Origin: Rubripirellula sp. | GTDB lineage: Bacteria > Planctomycetota > Planctomycetia > Pirellulales > Pirellulaceae | NCBI GenBank assembly: GCA_029213145.1 | Contig: JARGNK010000018.1 | Span: 1-42,948 of the forward strand | Length of the DNA stretch: 42,948 nucleotides | Direction of reading: 5' to 3' | In this document: in pieces, positions 1 through 8,268 of the stretch | Layout: each line of letters begins with the position of its first letter | Numbering within the stretch: the stretch's first letter is position 1 | The notes under the pieces: model-generated | Databases searched by the model: none | Seen by the model: only the letters and a program-made list of their open reading frames with translations | What the model was told of the DNA's origin: nothing | Position numbers and translations under genes: made by a program

Positions 1-3000
1 GCCGTCATGCTACCCGTCAGCAACACGTCACCAGCGTCAGCCCCCGTTGCCAGGGTAATGTCACTGCCTGCGGCGGTTGTTTCCAAACTGCCTGCCGATG
101 TAATTTCAATTCCGCCCGTGCCATCTGCACCGGCCGACAACTCGATCAAGTTCGACGCCAGCACGCTCGCGTGAATCAAAATATCGTCATCTGATCGCAA
201 CGTGACCGAGGTGGGATCGATCTCCGCATTCACCGTAATATTGTCGGTCGCAAGCAGAACGATCGCACCCGAACCGGTCAGCTTGGCATTCACTTCTATC
301 CCACCGGTGGCCGACAGAGTCGTGTCGCCCGTCACATCAACCGTGCCATTCGACCGCATATCGCCAGCACTCGACAAGGCAAGTCCATCGCCAGTTGTGC
401 TTGGACCAGCCACCGTCATCGAACTATCTTCGCTGATCGTGACGACACCTGCAGAAGTAAAAATCAGACTGCCAAAGTTCGTTGCGTTTCCGGCATTGTC
501 GCCCAGCGTAATACTCGAGGCAGACAACGTCGCCAGCTGATTGACGGAAATGTTACCCGAAGTACCGTCGCTCAAATCGCCCGTCGCTGTTACTGACAAG
601 TAATCACTGCTCAGTGTTCCTTCCAAGGCGACCGAACCGATTTCACTGAACAACGTTACTTGGTCGACAGAAAGCAGGTTTGAACTATCTGCCAGCAGCA
701 GATCACCACTGGCAACCCCCAGGGTTTGCAGCAAAATTTCACCCTGAGCCATTGCTGCAGAGGTATCGATTTCCCCTGCCACTTCCAGCGATCCACTGCT
801 GACTAATTTGACGCCGCCACCCGCAGTTTGAATTCGATTCACTGCGTGAATTCCATCCTCGGCAAAAACCTCTACTCCGCCGTTGCTTGTTCTGACGACC
901 TCATCGGCAAGGTGATCAGACGACGCTAGTCGGATTGAGTCTTGCTCACGGACTCGGATGTCACCTTGACTTGGCCCCTCGACGCTCGCTTCCAAGTCAT
1001 TCACGTTGGTCGCCAAGTCGATTGCATACGTTCCGTCCGCCAACGCATTCCCCGCGGTGATCGATAAGTCATCCGACACGATCAATGAATTCGCATCTAC
1101 ATTCAGAACATCATCGGCTGCGATCAAGGTGACATCACCTGTCCCAGCGAGAATCTGCCCGAGTGTCAAATCACCGACGTCATTCTGCAAAACGATATCG
1201 CCGTCTGCACTGGATGTGTTTCCGTTCAGCTCAGCCATTACGACGACGTCGAGTGGGTTCAACTCTGTGCCGATTTGAACGGCCTGTAAAAAAGCTTTGT
1301 CAGCCCGCAGATTTGCTGCTGCATTACCGTCACCGTCGACGATTTCTTTTCCCGCGGTCAACCGAACCACTGCACCTGTGGCATCAATTGCCTGTTGCGA
1401 AAGTACGATCGCCCCCGCTGCCGTGAGTGTGGCGTCGAAACCGGCGGTTGTGATCGACTGAACAGCTAAATCGCCTGCTGCGTCGTGGATCTTCAATGCA
1501 CCATCAAGATAGACCTGTTCTAATGCTCGAAAGTCATTCGCTTGGTTTGACACGTCGAGTGAACTACTGCTGCTCACCTCTAGACGATCGATCAGCATGA
1601 TGGAATTGGACGACTGGGTCGTCGGGCCAATCAAATCCTGATCAACTCCCATCACCACTTGTCCCGACGACGCATTCAAATTGCCGAAGGTTAGTTGCGA
1701 CGCGTTGCGGAATACCATCGCAGTCGTATTCGCGAAACTGTGCAACGTTGATCCAGACGTATCAATGATGCCTCCCCCACCATCCATCGCGATCGTTGCT
1801 TGCCCCACCATCAAGACCGAGCCATCACCGACCAAGATCTCCGTTTCACCGTTCAATCGAATTTGACCGTCGAGGGCACCCGCTGTGGTATCAACGCTCG
1901 CCAAAAGATGAATTTGGTCAGCGGTAACTTCCAAATCACCCGACAAGACGACAGGACCTTGAAAAAGGACTTGATTCGCTGCAGTCACCCTCAATGTTTC
2001 AATCAAGCTGACGTGGTCAGCAAACACAACATCGGAGTCCGCGACTACCGCGAGATCACGCGAACCAATTTGACCTAGAACGGGTGAAGTGAATTGAACG
2101 CGCCCGGCTGACGTCACTAAAGTATCACCCGAGGGCAGCAGCAATTCACCGTCGAAAACGATATCGCCCACAATCGATGTTCGGACTTCACCTCCCATGA
2201 GTCGAATCTCATCGGCACCCAGTAGAACATCGCCGGAGGTGACAGAAACCGAATTCAACTCAATTTCTTGAGCATCGATCTGCAGGCCGTTGAGATCTGA
2301 TAACAGCGGAAGTGAACTCGTTGAGCCCACAGCGGCCTGCAACGCAACCGCACCACCGATACCTGCTGAGCGAGCATCGATTCTCAACGTGTCACCGACG
2401 CCATCGGCACCGGCGATCACATTCAAAAACCGGACATCACCACCGTTCACTGACGCTTGACCATCGCCAGTATCAACCAGCACATCCCCATCCACCGTGA
2501 CCGGGCCAGAAACCTGCAACAGACTTCCGCTAGTCAGTAGCCCTGCATGGGAAAGTTGTACTGCCGACCCTGACAATTCAATCATGCCACCTGTTGGCAT
2601 CGCCGTCGTGTCGACCTGGCCGGACAACTGCAGCGCGCCACCACTGTCCAATGTCACTCCGCCGGTCAGAGCTTCGATTCGACTGTGAATTTCAATGTCA
2701 CCATCGCTGCGAATGGTGACAGAATCGGCACTCACGTCTGAAGCAAGCACTGTCGCCTCAGTTACCTGCATTACTGACAGGTCGCCGTCCAGTTCCAACG
2801 ACGAGGAGCCCAAAATGAAAACTCCGGCGGAGTGAACCGTCAAGTCATCGAGGTTTGCGCCACCTGAGTCGTTCGCTCCACCAAGTAAAAATCGATTGGA
2901 TGCCAGCGTTCCCAAATCGATGGAAAGCCCATACCCAGGTGCCGTCGCCGTGCCGATCGCGTCAGAAAAATCGACGACACCCTCACCGAAAATCGCAACA

Positions 3001-3662
3001 TCGCCACTGATCAAAAACCTCCCATCTAAATCCAAGATGCCGCGTGTGACATCGAACTGCGACAAGGATGCCGCATTGCCAAGTTGCAACTGACCGTCCA
3101 AATAAACACTTGCGTCAGCGAACGAAACGGGGTTCACGGTTGGTAGGAAACGAATGATCTCGGCATCGACTTCGATGAATGATGAGGCCGCGACAACGGC
3201 TGGATCGAACTCGCCAAAGTCCAATTCAACTTGGTCTGTCGCTCCACTGACCAATACCGAAACATCAATTCCCCGCGGCAGCTGCAAATTCAGAACATCA
3301 TCGCCTTCACCCATCTCGAAGCGAATCTCGCTGACCGCGGCTCGATCAAGTGGATTTGTTTCGTTACCCAGACCCTCTGGGTGAAACTCAATTGGAATCG
3401 CACTGCCCGCTTCATCGCGCAGGCTCAAATCACCATCGGGTTCAATCTGCAATTGAACGACTTCTGCATCGGACGAACCAAAGACCAACAATTGTCCCAG
3501 CGGGTTCAACTCAGCAGTCGCGTTCAACACGAGGCGAGGTTCGAGTGGGACAATGCGCAAATCATTCGCTGAGCCGTTGGTCGAGCCATCGGAGTCGATC
3601 CATTTGGACGGACGTTGCCGCCCACGGCGCAGGAAGAATCGCTTGAAGCGACGACGATTCAT
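1..3662 (-). CDS. LEPR-XLL giant repetitive surface protein, N-terminal part (C-terminus outside window)
   Basis: The minus strand is open from an ATG at 3662 to the left edge (1220 codons, no stop seen). The first 50 residues are very basic (MNRRRFKRFFLRRGRQRPSK) and are followed near residues 40-46 by LEPRLVLNA, the LEPR-XLL motif found near the N-terminus of very large planctomycete exported proteins. The rest consists of short degenerate beta-strand repeats such as GDITL, SAGDM, ATGGIEV and LTAAGAI, rich in G, A, D, S, T and V and almost free of Cys. This pattern resembles the beta-helix of filamentous haemagglutinin or autotransporter passengers. Family knowledge suggests a cell-surface or secreted role; adhesion is only an inference. 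The gene is divergent from the next one, with about 260 bp between them. Position 3662 is chosen because it precedes the basic segment and LEPR motif directly. Confidence 0.88.
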   Translation of the reverse strand, partial: MNRRRFKRFFLRRGRQRPSKWIDSDGSTNGSANDLRIVPLEPRLVLNATAELNPLGQLLVFGSSDAEVVQLQIEPDGDLSLRDEAGSAIPIEFHPEGLGNETNPLDRAAVSEIRFEMGEGDDVLNLQLPRGIDVSVLVSGATDQVELDFGEFDPAVVAASSFIEVDAEIIRFLPTVNPVSFADASVYLDGQLQLGNAASLSQFDVTRGILDLDGRFLISGDVAIFGEGVVDFSDAIGTATAPGYGLSIDLGTLASNRFLLGGANDSGGANLDDLTVHSAGVFILGSSSLELDGDLSVMQVTEATVLASDVSADSVTIRSDGDIEIHSRIEALTGGVTLDSGGALQLSGQVDTTAMPTGGMIELSGSAVQLSHAGLLTSGSLLQVSGPVTVDGDVLVDTGDGQASVNGGDVRFLNVIAGADGVGDTLRIDARSAGIGGAVALQAAVGSTSSLPLLSDLNGLQIDAQEIELNSVSVTSGDVLLGADEIRLMGGEVRTSIVGDIVFDGELLLPSGDTLVTSAGRVQFTSPVLGQIGSRDLAVVADSDVVFADHVSLIETLRVTAANQVLFQGPVVLSGDLEVTADQIHLLASVDTTAGALDGQIRLNGETEILVGDGSVLMVGQATIAMDGGGGIIDTSGSTLHSFANTTAMVFRNASQLTFGNLNASSGQVVMGVDQDLIGPTTQSSNSIMLIDRLEVSSSSSLDVSNQANDFRALEQVYLDGALKIHDAAGDLAVQSITTAGFDATLTAAGAIVLSQQAIDATGAVVRLTAGKEIVDGDGNAAANLRADKAFLQAVQIGTELNPLDVVVMAELNGNTSSADGDIVLQNDVGDLTLGQILAGTGDVTLIAADDVLNVDANSLIVSDDLSITAGNALADGTYAIDLATNVNDLEASVEGPSQGDIRVREQDSIRLASSDHLADEVVRTSNGGVEVFAEDGIHAVNRIQTAGGGVKLVSSGSLEVAGEIDTSAAMAQGEILLQTLGVASGDLLLADSSNLLSVDQVTLFSEIGSVALEGTLSSDYLSVTATGDLSDGTSGNISVNQLATLSASSITLGDNAGNATNFGSLIFTSAGVVTISEDSSMTVAGPSTTGDGLALSSAGDMRSNGTVDVTGDTTLSATGGIEVNAKLTGSGAIVLLATDNITVNAEIDPTSVTLRSDDDILIHASVLASNLIELSAGADGTGGIEITSAGSLETTAAGSDITLATGADAGDVLLTGSMT

Positions 3663-3924
3663 AAGAAAAACTGAATACGAGGTGCAGATCCCGAGAGAAA
3701 GTCGAATTCTTCTATGTTAGTCGCCTGCCTGTGACTGTCAGTTCCACAATCAACGCGTTTCGCGAACTGGCACCTCGAATACCGTCAAAACAGGACAAAT
3801 AGGCAATACTGGCTGCCTGGGCCGGTTGTAGGCCTCGATCGAACGGCATTCATGGGGGCATGGCTGCTTGTTCGATCCTCAGAAGAAGGTCCAGACCGCG
3901 CCATATTTGATCTCCCAAAGCTCC

Positions 3925-4680
3925 ATGAGATTACCGTCACTCTCCCAAATGACTTGGATGCTGCTACTTAGCGGCGGACTCGCAACTGGATTGCTGGCAG
4001 AGGAGGGGACTCAGGAGACTCGCGAACCACTGTCGCTAGCCGGCCTCGTTCGCGATACACCCCCGGAAACCCAGCAATTCGAGTGGGTGCGAGCGTTAGA
4101 GCCGCAGAACGCGGATGGTGCGGATAGACGAGACGCAGAAGCAGAAGCAGAAGCAGAAGCAATCGCGGAGGCAGCAGAGGCAGAGGATGCTGCGGTGCTG
4201 CGTCAAAAGGAAATTTTTCGCGAACAAATCAGCGAATTGCAAACCCCAATTGATCAGATCGTTGTTTCGTCATATCTCTCGGATAAGCCAACACCGGAAG
4301 ATCGGGCAAAGGAATTTCTGCAAACCAAACCTCCAATCGAAATTGGTGGAGCATCGATGGGGGCGATACTGCCAGATCGCTATCCGGTCATCATGTACCA
4401 CCGCCCACTCTACTTCGAACAACCGAATCTTGAACGCTGTGGAAATACTTGTGGTTATTTTCAAAACGCCATTTCCTCTGCGCTCTTCTTCTCGGACACA
4501 GTAATTTTGCCGTGTCGAATCTGGCAGCACGGTAAGTACCCCTGCGTACAAGCGGGTGGCGATTGCCCAACCTGCCGCGAGATTTCTCGCTGTCAACACA
4601 AATCCCGTCTTTCTGTAAACCCAGCAAGCTGGGCTGCTAAAGCTGCCGCTGGAGCGGGCTTTAAGTTCTTGGCGCTCTAG
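3925..4680 (+). CDS. Secreted planctomycete hypothetical protein with Glu/Ala repeat and Cys-rich C-terminus
   Basis: This is a 251-residue protein of unknown function. The ATG at 3925 is preferred over an in-frame TTG at 3868 because it starts a signal-peptide-like segment (MRLPSLSQ..., hydrophobic LLLSGGLATGLLA, cleavage near AEE). A low-complexity EAEAEAEA stretch around residues 70-85 is encoded by hexanucleotide repeats of gcagaa. The second half carries YHRPLYFEQPNLERCG followed by CGYFQNAISSALFF and a GDCPTC motif. From memory, similar 'RPLYFE-NLERCG' proteins are common in Rhodopirellula-type genomes, where they are hypothetical and exported. The six or so C-terminal cysteines suggest disulfides or metal binding. 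Its stop codon lies inside a 16-bp tandem repeat, so the C-terminus may have been altered by repeat expansion. Confidence 0.75.
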   Translation: MRLPSLSQMTWMLLLSGGLATGLLAEEGTQETREPLSLAGLVRDTPPETQQFEWVRALEPQNADGADRRDAEAEAEAEAIAEAAEAEDAAVLRQKEIFREQISELQTPIDQIVVSSYLSDKPTPEDRAKEFLQTKPPIEIGGASMGAILPDRYPVIMYHRPLYFEQPNLERCGNTCGYFQNAISSALFFSDTVILPCRIWQHGKYPCVQAGGDCPTCREISRCQHKSRLSVNPASWAAKAAAGAGFKFLAL

Positions 4681-4723
4681 CCTCGATAAGATCTAGCCTC
4701 TCTGCGGTCTAGCCTCTCTGCGA
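4676..4723 (+). repeat. 16-bp tandem repeat, three copies, overlapping a stop codon
   Basis: Units at 4676-4691, 4692-4707 and 4708-4723 all begin tctagcctc. Copies two and three differ only at the last base; copy one diverges after nine bases. The TAG stop of the upstream gene (4678-4680) lies in the first unit, and the tctag core recurs every 16 bp. No function is evident. Confidence 0.85.
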
Positions 4724-5263
4724 CCACCGTCTGTGCGACTTCTGCCAATATCTGATGCCCTGTTCATCGTGGCCTCGGTTGAGGCTCCATCAGCAGGCCT
4801 CTGTGCAAATGAAATTTTGCTCCAACAAATGCGGATAGATTGTTCGCATTCCCCACAGTTTCTGAACAACGCAGTCGGTTCTCATTGTGGAAGCCAGCCT
4901 CCAGTGGAAGACGTCTTTCAGCTCAGGAAGGACGGAATTCCTGCACCCAAGGCCGATCCCCCCGAAATCGAGCGGGGAGCACCACCGGACAACCATGTAG
5001 CGAACATCACAGGTTTAGCGATTAGCCAAACTGTCCAGTGTTGCGAAACAGCAACACTTGTAGCGACAAATAAACAATGCAGGAAAACTGGCTAATTTTG
5101 CGGGGTGAAAGTTTCACGAAACATCCGTTTTTCCAGGGTTTCATCTACTTTTTTCTCAAGTCTTGCGTAACCTTAGATGCGGTCTCTACATCCGGGGCCG
5201 CGGGTTCGGTCTTTTGTTTTGCCAGACCCGATTGAGCTGTCTCTGAAATTGATCGCCTGAGAT
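4681..5263. other. 583-bp intergenic region upstream of the YTV gene
   Basis: It holds the rest of the 16-bp repeat and a perfect stem-loop at 5037-5058. A 120-codon open frame at 4733-5095 (+) has no recognisable motif, signal peptide or protein-like composition, so I do not call it. The last 150 bp presumably contain the promoter and leader of the YTV gene, but no convincing -35/-10 pair can be assigned. Confidence 0.6.
5037..5058. other. Perfect 8-bp inverted repeat (stem-loop)
   Basis: AGTGTTGC at 5037-5044 and GCAACACT at 5051-5058 flank the 6-base loop gaaaca. There is no T-tract on either strand, so it is not a classical intrinsic terminator. It sits about 205 bp before the YTV start and could be a leader structure or an operator. 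Confidence 0.5.
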
Positions 5264-6772
5264 ATGAACCGTCACACCATTTTTGGCTTTGCTAGTTTAG
5301 TCGCCGCAAGCGGGTTGTTAGTGTCCACTCCATTGTTTGGACAAGACGCCTGTTGCTTCGAGCCGACCTACCGATTGCGGTGCGAAACGGTGATGCAACC
5401 ACAGACCGTCAAGCGGTTTCGGATTGCCTATGAAACTGATTATGTTCCCGAGGAAGTGACGAGTTATCGAAACGTCTTAAAGTCGAGAACAGAAGAGCGT
5501 CAGTACAAAGTCGCTAAGCCGATTGTTGAAACAAGCTATCGGGAAGAACGATACACCGTATGGAAGCCCGTGGTGGAAACGTCTTACCGAGACGAAACCG
5601 TCACACAAACTCGGTATGTCAATGAGACTGCTGAACGAGAAGAAACGGTCACGACCTACCGACCTGTCGTGGAAACCAAGTACTACCAACGTCAGTACAC
5701 CGTTCAACGTCCTGTCGTCGAAACTCAGTACTACGATCAACAGTACACGGTACAGCGTCCGGTCACCGAAACTCAAATGCGAACGCAGCAGTACACGTCG
5801 ATGCGACCGGTCACGACGATGCAAAATCAAGTTGTGGATACTGGTGGATACGTTACCCAACAGACCGTAACTCCCGGCCAGGTGCAATATGGATTGCAAT
5901 GGCAGCGCAGCCCAGGCCTATTCGGTGCGTTCCGTCCGCAACTTTATTGGACCCCGCAGGTATCACCCGCAACAGTCCAAACCCAACTCGCTTACCGACC
6001 AAATTACATCTCGCAACAGATCGCGCAGACCTCTTATGTTCCAGAAACTCAACAGGTGCAGGTGCCTGTTCAGGTTCAGCGGATGCAAACGGAGGTCGTC
6101 ACGCAACGGGTGCCCGTTCAAGTTCAGCGAATGCAGTCGGAAAAAATGACGCACACCGTTCCAGTACAAACGACTCGAATGGTCCCCACAACCGAAGTTC
6201 GCAAAGTTCCCTACGTCGTGCAACGGCCCGTGACTGAGACACTGACACGTAAAGTCCCTGTTCAGCAACAACGCTGGGTACAAGAAGAGCGAGTTCGAAA
6301 GGTCCCCGTCCAAAACACTCGCGTCGTGTACGAAACCCGCAAGCAACCTGTGCAAGTTCAGTACTACGAGCGAGAGGAGGTCAAACGAACCGTCATGCGA
6401 CCGGTCACCCGACAGGTTTATGTTCCTTATACAGAAACACAAATGGTCCCTCGTCAGGTTGTCGAACGGGTACCACTGTCCTACTACGACCCTTTTAGTC
6501 CAGCCATCGTCAGCGGCTATTCCTCGTTCTCCACACCGACCGAGAGCAGTTCAACCCTCAACAGCACCATCGTGACCCAACCACAGGGCGGTGGTGACAC
6601 CGAGCGAACGAGAGTGGAAAAGGTCGAAATCGATCCGCCGGAACCACAACCAGATCCGAAAACCAACGACGGCGATGCCGAGGACGTCGATACAGACGAC
6701 GACACCACCGGCAGCACCGCCGACCCGACCGTCGAAGAATTGCTGCCGCCGTCTCAGGGCGTCGATGCCTGA
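5264..6772 (+). CDS. YTV-repeat cell-wall protein
   Basis: This 502-residue protein has a signal peptide (MNRHTIFGFASLVAASGLLV..., cleavage near FGQ-DA) and an N-terminal CC/C cluster (DACCFEPTYRLRC). Two blocks of repeats follow. Block one, about residues 60-190, repeats RQYTVQRPVVETQYY-like units of about 15 residues. Block two, about 265-395, repeats VPVQVQRMQTE and RKVPVQ-like units. An acidic Asp/Glu/Thr/Pro tail covers about 440-502. Repeats rich in Tyr, Thr, Val and Gln define the YTV domain described in Rhodopirellula baltica, whose members have been linked to the proteinaceous cell wall. A structural wall or envelope role is therefore likely. The gene stands alone, convergent with the DUF1501 gene downstream. 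An exact repeat count would need a dot plot. Confidence 0.88.
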   Translation: MNRHTIFGFASLVAASGLLVSTPLFGQDACCFEPTYRLRCETVMQPQTVKRFRIAYETDYVPEEVTSYRNVLKSRTEERQYKVAKPIVETSYREERYTVWKPVVETSYRDETVTQTRYVNETAEREETVTTYRPVVETKYYQRQYTVQRPVVETQYYDQQYTVQRPVTETQMRTQQYTSMRPVTTMQNQVVDTGGYVTQQTVTPGQVQYGLQWQRSPGLFGAFRPQLYWTPQVSPATVQTQLAYRPNYISQQIAQTSYVPETQQVQVPVQVQRMQTEVVTQRVPVQVQRMQSEKMTHTVPVQTTRMVPTTEVRKVPYVVQRPVTETLTRKVPVQQQRWVQEERVRKVPVQNTRVVYETRKQPVQVQYYEREEVKRTVMRPVTRQVYVPYTETQMVPRQVVERVPLSYYDPFSPAIVSGYSSFSTPTESSSTLNSTIVTQPQGGGDTERTRVEKVEIDPPEPQPDPKTNDGDAEDVDTDDDTTGSTADPTVEELLPPSQGVDA

Positions 6773-6803
6773 ATGTGTCAGGCAGGTCATTTCCTTGATT
6801 CGG

Positions 6804-6823
6804 CTCGTCACTTGAGGGACGAG
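6804..6823. terminator. Candidate bidirectional terminator hairpin
   Basis: CTCGTC at 6804-6809 and GACGAG at 6818-6823 flank an 8-base loop in the short gap between the convergent YTV and DUF1501 genes. There is no T-run, so termination is inferred from position only. Confidence 0.35.
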
Positions 6824-6904
6824 AAAGCCAAGTCATCGTCAAATGCGACGGCATTGCGAAATGTGCCTTGCTGTCTGACGAATACGAATCGCTTGCTGCC
6901 GATT

Positions 6905-8134
6905 TCATGATCCCAACGAATGGATTGGCGATCCTCCGTCTGTGATCGTTGTTGGACTTCCAAAGGCCGTCGTAAAGCCTGCATCGATATCGAGACCCAT
7001 CAGCGACAATATCGTCGCGAAGAGGTCAGCTACGGTGTGGGTTTCGCCGACACGTTTTCGGCCATCCTCACTAGTTTGCCCAATCACTTTTCCGCCGAGA
7101 TCGCGTCCCGCCAAGACGACGGGCGTCACCTCGGGAAAATGATCTCGCCCACCAGCCGCGTTGACACTCGGCGTTCGACCGAACTCCCCCATCCAGACGA
7201 TGAGCGTGTCATCCCAGAGACCAGACGATTGCAAATCGTCCAACAGCGCTACCCAAGGCCGCTCTAACTGCTGACAAAGAACCTCCGTTCGACGCTGGTT
7301 GTCGACATGGGTGTCCCATCCACCAAGCTGGGCCTCAACAAACGGCACCCCCAAGTTAAGCAAACGCCAAGCCGCTAAGAGTCGTTGACCAAACAGCTGA
7401 TTTCCGTATCGTTCCCGACGACTGGGTAAAGCAGACTCGAGTTTCAAGGCATCGGGAAAACCTGTTCCCAACAATTGTCTCACCGATTGAATCTGTGAAC
7501 TCCTTTGGGCGACGATCGCCAACCCATCGGCCCGAGTGCCCTGTTGATCGCGGTAACGTTCATTCATGGCAGCCAACAAATCGAGCGAAGAACGCTTTTG
7601 AGCAATTTTATCCAACTGACCTCGCGCAGCGGACAGATCTTCGATCACAAAAGGCCCGTCTTCATTGTCCAAGAAAGCGGGACCAAATCCCCGTCCCCCT
7701 AGTGTCACATAACGAGGAAAACCAGGATCAGCACTCCAGTGAGAAACCATTGAACCGACCGACGGGCGTGGAAAGGATGGCAGAGGAGAGAACCCGGTGT
7801 GCATCAACTCCGTCGCGCGATTGTGTTCACCTTCACCACTGCCAATGGATCGCAAGACGCACAATTGATCAGCGCGTTCCGCCAATCGAGGCAGTGTCTC
7901 TGAAAATCGAACCCCATCAATGCAAGTCGCGATTGAACCACGAGCACCTGTTGGTTTTGGATCGAATGTATCCTGCTGACTCGGACCACCTTCCATCCAC
8001 AGCACTAAGCAGCGGCGGAATGGGCCTGCCGATGCCGAACGTTCGAACGCGTGGCAAAGCCGGTGACAAAATACAGATCCAAATCCGGTGGCGACTCCAT
8101 GCTGCAGGAATGACCTACGCCGTATTGTGTTCAT
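6905..8134 (-). CDS. DUF1501 protein, Tat-exported (short form)
   Basis: This 409-residue protein belongs to DUF1501, a family placed in the alkaline phosphatase/sulfatase-like superfamily whose activity is unknown. A twin-arginine-like signal (RRRSFLQHGVATGFGS, residues 5-20) indicates export. Family landmarks are LVLWMEGGPSQQDTFDPK (about 44-61), GGWDTH, and the C-terminal GEFGRTP followed by GGRDHFPE. It is the last gene of the minus-strand run, 134 bp after the DUF1549/DUF1553 gene, and the two are probably partners as in many planctomycetes. It is shorter than the 494-residue DUF1501 protein at 18295. The ATG at 8134 directly precedes the Tat motif. Confidence 0.9.
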   Translation of the reverse strand: MNTIRRRSFLQHGVATGFGSVFCHRLCHAFERSASAGPFRRCLVLWMEGGPSQQDTFDPKPTGARGSIATCIDGVRFSETLPRLAERADQLCVLRSIGSGEGEHNRATELMHTGFSPLPSFPRPSVGSMVSHWSADPGFPRYVTLGGRGFGPAFLDNEDGPFVIEDLSAARGQLDKIAQKRSSLDLLAAMNERYRDQQGTRADGLAIVAQRSSQIQSVRQLLGTGFPDALKLESALPSRRERYGNQLFGQRLLAAWRLLNLGVPFVEAQLGGWDTHVDNQRRTEVLCQQLERPWVALLDDLQSSGLWDDTLIVWMGEFGRTPSVNAAGGRDHFPEVTPVVLAGRDLGGKVIGQTSEDGRKRVGETHTVADLFATILSLMGLDIDAGFTTAFGSPTTITDGGSPIHSLGS

Positions 8135-8268
8135 CGATTTACTTTCGCCTCTCCAGACTTCGCTAAAACGTGAATTGTTTTCCGAGAGTACTGCAACTCG
8201 ATAAGGTAGATGCCGACCAAGTTAAAATCCAAACCATAAATCCACCCTCATGCCAAACAACATTCATC

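Noticed and set aside
202..3646. Numerous plus-strand open frames of 60-113 codons
   Set aside because: They lie antisense to the continuous LEPR-XLL frame, lack motifs and show the low-complexity composition expected from a repetitive gene read backwards.
4135..4165. gcagaa hexanucleotide run as a possible phase-variation tract
   Set aside because: The six-base period keeps the frame, so copy-number change would only lengthen the Glu-Ala stretch and would not switch the gene.
4733..5095. 120-codon plus-strand frame before the YTV gene
   Set aside because: No signal peptide, domain or plausible composition, and it runs through the stem-loop at 5037-5058.
7495..8166. 223-codon plus-strand frame antisense to the DUF1501 gene
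   Set aside because: Antisense shadow of a gene with clear DUF1501 motifs; rich in His, Pro and Arg without a recognisable domain.
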